This document shows positions 29,169-32,750 of a DNA stretch of 32,750 bases, one piece after another (positions within the stretch are counted from its first letter, which is position 1; each line of letters opens with the position of its first letter). The stretch is from RUG11894 sp964344335. Its GTDB lineage: Bacteria; Bacillota; Clostridia; Peptostreptococcales; Anaerovoracaceae. The notes below the pieces were generated by a model. It saw only the letters and a list, made by a program, of their open reading frames with translations, was not told the origin of the DNA and searched no databases. The DNA lies in NCBI GenBank assembly GCA_964344335.1, contig CAYFMW010000019.1, forward strand, positions 1 to 32,750, read 5' to 3'. The translations under genes and the position numbers were made by a program.

Positions 29169-31058
29169 TCAACCCTGATAGGTCGGAACCACATTCCTTA
29201 TCCACGCGCGCACCTCGATCTCGTCCATATCCTCGATATCTTCGAGGCAGGCTTCGAGCCCCTTCCTTGTAATGCACTCAAAGCCCTCTCCCGTCGCTAT
29301 CGGGCGGGCGACATATATCATGTGGTGCTCCGTCTCTTTTACCCCCTTCTCAGCCAGCAAAAGCTCCTCGTAGAGCTTCTCGCCGGGCCTAAGGCCGGTT
29401 ATCTTTATCTCTATATCCTTATGGGGCTCCAGCCCCGACAGCTGGATAATATTCTCCGCAAGGTCCATTATCTTTACCGGCTCGCCCATATCGAGCACGA
29501 ATATCTCTCCGCCCTTGGCGAGCGCACCCGCCTGCATAACAAGCTGAACCGCCTCGGGTATAAGCATAAAGTAGCGCACTATATCCCTGTGCGTGACCGT
29601 AACCGGGCCGCCCTCGCTTATCTGCCTTCTAAAGATGGAGATAACCGAGCCGTTGCTCCCGAGCACATTGCCGAAGCGCACAGCGCAAAACTCCGTACCG
29701 TCTCCGGCATCCTCCACATTCCGCGCCTTATGCTGCATAAGCATCTCGCAGATTCGCTTGCTCGCGCCCATCACATTAGTCGGATTTACAGCCTTGTCCG
29801 TGGATATAAGCACGAACTTTTCCGCCAGATACTCCTGCGCCAAATCCATACAAATCTGCGTGCCCAGGCAATTGTTGTAGAGAGCTTCCTTAGGTGAATC
29901 CTCCATCAGGGGCACATGCTTGTGAGCCGCCGCGTGAAAGACCACATGCGGCTTGTATTTTACGAATACCTCCTCCATGCGCGCGCGATCGCGCACCGAA
30001 GCGATTATAATATCCATGCTTATATCCGGAAAACTCCTGTTCATCTCGCGTCCGAGCTCGAATACCGAGTTTTCGTATATGTCGACGGCAACAATTCTGC
30101 GCGGGCCGAACTTCGCAACCTGGCGGCAGAGCTCGCTTCCGATTGAACCCCCCGCCCCCGTAACCATCACCACGCGGTTGGAAATATACCCGGAGACAGC
30201 CTCCAGATCCAGTTCCACGGGTTCCCTGCCCAAGAGGTCCTCTATCTCGACATCTCGCAGGTACTTGACCGAAACCTTCTCGCTTATAAGGTCTATAAGG
30301 GAGGGCATCACCTTTACATGACACTTCGTCTCCCGGCAGATACTCAATATATCCGCGATGGTCTTCCTCGGCGCGGAAGGTATAGCCACGATAATTTCGT
30401 CTATCGAGTACTTTCTGACCACATCGGGAATCGTATAGCGGTCGCCCAATATCTTAACACCGCAGATGGATTTGTTGTGCTTGGAGACATCGTCGTCTAT
30501 TATCCCGACTATGCGGCGCCTGTCGTCGGGTTGATGGCGAATCTCATTGATTATGGTGGCTCCCGCATCGCCTCCTCCCACAAGCAGTACCCGAGAAGAT
30601 TTTTCGCTGCCGAGCATGCGCCTCTTAACGCCGGGTATCGTAAAATAGCCCGGATAGCGATAGGCCCGGATATAGCGGTATGCAAAGCGCGTTCCCCCTA
30701 TAAATACCGCATCCAGCAGATAGGCAATAATATAGGTGCTGCGAGGTAGGCCCTGGTTAGTGAGCATCATGTATACCATGAAGACAATATTCGCAAAAAC
30801 GCTCGCAAAAGAAATCTTTATAAGCTCCTCGGAACCTGTGTACTTCCAAAGGCTCGTATAAAGCCCATGAATCGAAAAGACCAGCAGCTTTATGAGGATA
30901 AGCGGAAGCACATTGGATATCAATACTTCCAGAGAAGAAGCAAACTGGCTGCTATCCAGATTGAACTCGAAGCGCAGCAATATCGCCAATACAAAGGAGA
31001 CGCACACCAGCAAGGCGTCCATCAGGAGCAGTAATACAATTTTCAGCTTGGATTTCAT
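29169..31058 (-). CDS. Membrane-bound nucleotide-sugar 4,6-dehydratase (CapD/PglF/WbpM type)
   Basis: A 629-residue polysaccharide biosynthesis protein. Four membrane helices fill residues 1 to about 130. A first Rossmann region follows (LLVGGGDAGATII, 158-170), CoA-binding-like and probably degenerate. The catalytic extended SDR domain (about 290-600) has TGAGGSIGSE (300-309) for NAD(P), a VSVRDR-type loop, FHAAAHKHVPLME, STDKAVNPTNVMGASKR with the MxxxK that replaces YxxxK in this group, and PGEKLYEELL. Members convert UDP-GlcNAc to a 4-keto-6-deoxy sugar for surface glycans. The start overlaps the MurJ-like stop by four bases (ATGA), with no strong ribosome binding site, so it depends on coupling. 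Confidence 0.93.
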   Translation of the reverse strand: MKSKLKIVLLLLMDALLVCVSFVLAILLRFEFNLDSSQFASSLEVLISNVLPLILIKLLVFSIHGLYTSLWKYTGSEELIKISFASVFANIVFMVYMMLTNQGLPRSTYIIAYLLDAVFIGGTRFAYRYIRAYRYPGYFTIPGVKRRMLGSEKSSRVLLVGGGDAGATIINEIRHQPDDRRRIVGIIDDDVSKHNKSICGVKILGDRYTIPDVVRKYSIDEIIVAIPSAPRKTIADILSICRETKCHVKVMPSLIDLISEKVSVKYLRDVEIEDLLGREPVELDLEAVSGYISNRVVMVTGAGGSIGSELCRQVAKFGPRRIVAVDIYENSVFELGREMNRSFPDISMDIIIASVRDRARMEEVFVKYKPHVVFHAAAHKHVPLMEDSPKEALYNNCLGTQICMDLAQEYLAEKFVLISTDKAVNPTNVMGASKRICEMLMQHKARNVEDAGDGTEFCAVRFGNVLGSNGSVISIFRRQISEGGPVTVTHRDIVRYFMLIPEAVQLVMQAGALAKGGEIFVLDMGEPVKIMDLAENIIQLSGLEPHKDIEIKITGLRPGEKLYEELLLAEKGVKETEHHMIYVARPIATGEGFECITRKGLEACLEDIEDMDEIEVRAWIRNVVPTYQG

Positions 31059-32587
31059 TGTCCGAACAAGTCCTTTATTAAGCTGAGCTCCGAAAACCTG
31101 GCAATCTTAAGCATCACAAGATAAAGCACGACCGCCAGCGCCAGCGCCGCGAGCATCGACGGCATCTGTGAGCATATAATTTTATCATTTAAAAGCCTAA
31201 AGCACAAATAGGATAACCCGACCGATATCGCCGAAAAAAGAAATACCTGCAGGAGCTTCTTCTTCGAACTCAGCAGCTCTATATCCGGGTGCTTGCGTCT
31301 GAATCTGTACCATAGCAGGGCGGCGTTAAGCGCCTGAGCTATCGAGGTAGCCAAAGCAAGTCCGCTGTGCTCCATATAGCGCACAAGTATAAGGTTCAGC
31401 ACCACATTTGCCGCGACCGCGGCTACCGAGCAGCCGACGGCCGTCTTCGTGTCGTGCATCGAATAGAAGACCTTGGTAATCAGCTGGTTGAAGGTTATAA
31501 AGCTCAGGCCTATGGCGTAGTAGAAAAATGCGGAGGATGTTAGATCCGTCGCCGCGGCGTCGAAGGCGCCGTGCTCGTATATCAGCTGAATTACAGGCTT
31601 TGCATAGAGCATCGCCCCCATGGAAAAGGGTATGGAGATTAGCGCGAGTATATTGATCCCCCGCTCCGTAAGCTCCCCCACGCGCTCCAGTTCGCCCGCC
31701 GCAAAAGCCTTGTTGAGCTTGGGATAAACTATAACTACCAGTATGCTGACCGTAAGCATAACTATGGAATTTATAATCGTATTGCCGTAGTTGAGCGCCG
31801 ATACGCTGCCGCTGCGCAGATCCGAAGCCAGCATCCTGTCCACGAAGGTGTTTATCTGATTTACGCTACCCCCTATAAATATGGGAAGGGCCAGAGTAAC
31901 AGTTTCCCGCACCGCGGAACCGAACTTAAAGTCCGCGCTGTAGCTGTATCCGTTGCGGCCCGCAGTCCAAAGACAGCCCAGGCCCCTCGCCGCCCAGCCT
32001 ACAAGAACGCCGAGAATCAGCAGATGATAATCCGTCTTCGCCGCTATAACCACAAAAACGATAACGGATATATTCTGCAGATATCCGAAGGCGATCTGCG
32101 GAAAGAAAATTTCCCTGTACTGCAAAAAGGCCTCGAATATGCAGACGAGTACATTGAAGATTGCCGCAGCAAAGGCGAGCCTAAGATACCATGCGGTTAG
32201 CGCGGCGGCCTGCTCGCCGTAGCCGGGCGCGAAAATCGAAACCAGAGGCCTTGCAAAGAGCGCACCGAGGGCGGCCGCGACGGTGCTGATTATGAGCATC
32301 GCATTCAGGAGCCTGCTCGTAAAGAGATTCCCCTCGCGCAGCCCTTCGCCTTCAGTAATGCTCGAAAATATGGGCATATAGGAGATTGCAGCAGCCGAAA
32401 CCAGCCCGGCAAGCAGTATATTCGGTATGGACTGCGCCATAACATAGGCGTCCGTAACCGTCCCCGCTCCGAAGTAATTGGCAAGGACAAGTTCGCGCAC
32501 AAAGGCCAAAAGCTTCGTGCCCAAGGTGAGTATCGCTATGCCCGCGGCGACCTGTGCAGTTGTCAGTTGAAATTTTTTTGTGCGCAT
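31055..32587 (-). CDS. murJ: MurJ/MviN family lipid-linked precursor flippase
   Basis: A 510-residue membrane protein with about fourteen hydrophobic helices of the MOP superfamily MviN branch, which flips lipid II across the membrane. MviN traits: GTKLLAFVRELVLANYFGAGTVTDAYVMAQSIPNIL at residues 23-58, ISYMPIFS, GSVNQINTFVDRMLASDLRSGSVSALNYGNTI, and KPVIQLIYEHGAFD followed by FFYYAIGLSF. Whether it is the cell's main lipid II flippase or one for a surface polymer is open: its operon partners (sugar dehydratase, LCP ligase) favour a polymer-linked role. The ATG is the third from a possible GGGATT-type site; the promoter is at 32675-32703. First gene of the operon. Confidence 0.88.
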   Translation of the reverse strand: MRTKKFQLTTAQVAAGIAILTLGTKLLAFVRELVLANYFGAGTVTDAYVMAQSIPNILLAGLVSAAAISYMPIFSSITEGEGLREGNLFTSRLLNAMLIISTVAAALGALFARPLVSIFAPGYGEQAAALTAWYLRLAFAAAIFNVLVCIFEAFLQYREIFFPQIAFGYLQNISVIVFVVIAAKTDYHLLILGVLVGWAARGLGCLWTAGRNGYSYSADFKFGSAVRETVTLALPIFIGGSVNQINTFVDRMLASDLRSGSVSALNYGNTIINSIVMLTVSILVVIVYPKLNKAFAAGELERVGELTERGINILALISIPFSMGAMLYAKPVIQLIYEHGAFDAAATDLTSSAFFYYAIGLSFITFNQLITKVFYSMHDTKTAVGCSVAAVAANVVLNLILVRYMEHSGLALATSIAQALNAALLWYRFRRKHPDIELLSSKKKLLQVFLFSAISVGLSYLCFRLLNDKIICSQMPSMLAALALAVVLYLVMLKIARFSELSLIKDLFGQ

Positions 32588-32674
32588 AGAGCTAGGCCCA
32601 ATTCTCCCTGTTATTTATGGCCATCCCGGTGCCGAGTAAGATCCCCCATAAAATAATCCCTCCAAACAGTCTAA

Positions 32675-32703
32675 ATTATACTTCAGCGCATCCCTTGCGT
32701 CAA
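32675..32703 (-). promoter_or_regulatory. Promoter of the surface-glycan operon
   Basis: On the minus strand TTGACG, 17 bases, TATAAT (32680-32675). The leader to the MurJ-like start is about 80 bases. Confidence 0.75.
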
Positions 32704-32718
32704 ACTTTGGATAGTAAC

Positions 32719-32750
32719 AAAAAACAGGAACCGGCGAATGCCGGTTCCTG
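32719..32750 (-). terminator. Terminator of a gene beyond the right edge
   Basis: CAGGAACCGGC (32725-32735) pairs perfectly with GCCGGTTCCTG (32740-32750), and the minus strand continues TTTTTTG. It would end a leftward gene whose body is outside the window. Confidence 0.8.

Noticed and set aside
29023..29277. 84-codon minus-strand frame between the dehydratase and LCP genes
   Set aside because: Half of it lies inside the dehydratase gene in another frame, and it has no ribosome binding site or recognisable motif.
1..32750. CRISPR arrays, tRNA or rRNA genes, insertion sequences
   Set aside because: I looked for regularly spaced repeats, cloverleaf-type sequences, transposase motifs and terminal inverted repeats with target duplications, and saw none.

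Overview
The window looks like a chromosomal segment of a Gram-positive, anaerobic Bacillota (Clostridia-type) bacterium of roughly balanced base composition. The grounds are strong GGAGG-type ribosome binding sites, long-form hibernation factor, a CNNM pair, a DUF1385 protein beside Rho, an S-layer-homology protein, a LytR-CpsA-Psr protein, and a decayed MFS-LuxR regulator of a kind I associate with anaerobic gut bacteria. I cannot assign a family or species. No rRNA, tRNA, CRISPR array, transposase or phage gene was found, so most of the window is housekeeping with small accessory spots.

Layout. 1-6240: a promoter firing off the left edge, a DUF4349 lipoprotein, an AGCS sodium/amino-acid symporter, divergent NH3-dependent NAD synthetase, and two overlapping CNNM/CBS membrane proteins. 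6238-9887: hibernation factor HPF, then a divergent, apparently leaderless gene fusing a TetM-like ribosomal GTPase to a Rae1/YacP-type NYN endoribonuclease, then convergent MscL. 10024-13039: a leftward operon of a membrane-anchored phosphodiester glycosidase, an unrecognised anchored protein and a CvpA-like protein. 13247-16800: a divergent operon of an SPFH protein, a ribbon-helix-helix protein and a two-gene ABC exporter.

16873-22487: the wreck of an MFS-LuxR regulator, then SLH protein, Rho and DUF1385 in one leftward transcript, a relic of a second SLH gene, and a Fic-fold protein lacking the catalytic histidine. 22698-27754: a complete branched-chain amino-acid (Liv) ABC transporter preceded by a leader with all the parts of a ribosome-mediated attenuator: promoter, 48-codon Leu/Ile/Val-rich ORF, and mutually exclusive RNA pairings ending in a terminator. 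27920-32703: a MurJ-type flippase, a polysaccharide nucleotide-sugar dehydratase and an LCP ligase, forming a surface-glycan operon.

The most interesting items are the GTPase-nuclease fusion (two ribosomal A-site activities in one chain) and the liv leader. Also notable are the histidine-less Fic protein, the SLH relic whose 5' hairpin shows compensatory changes, and the repeated occurrence of stem-loops at predicted transcript 5' ends.
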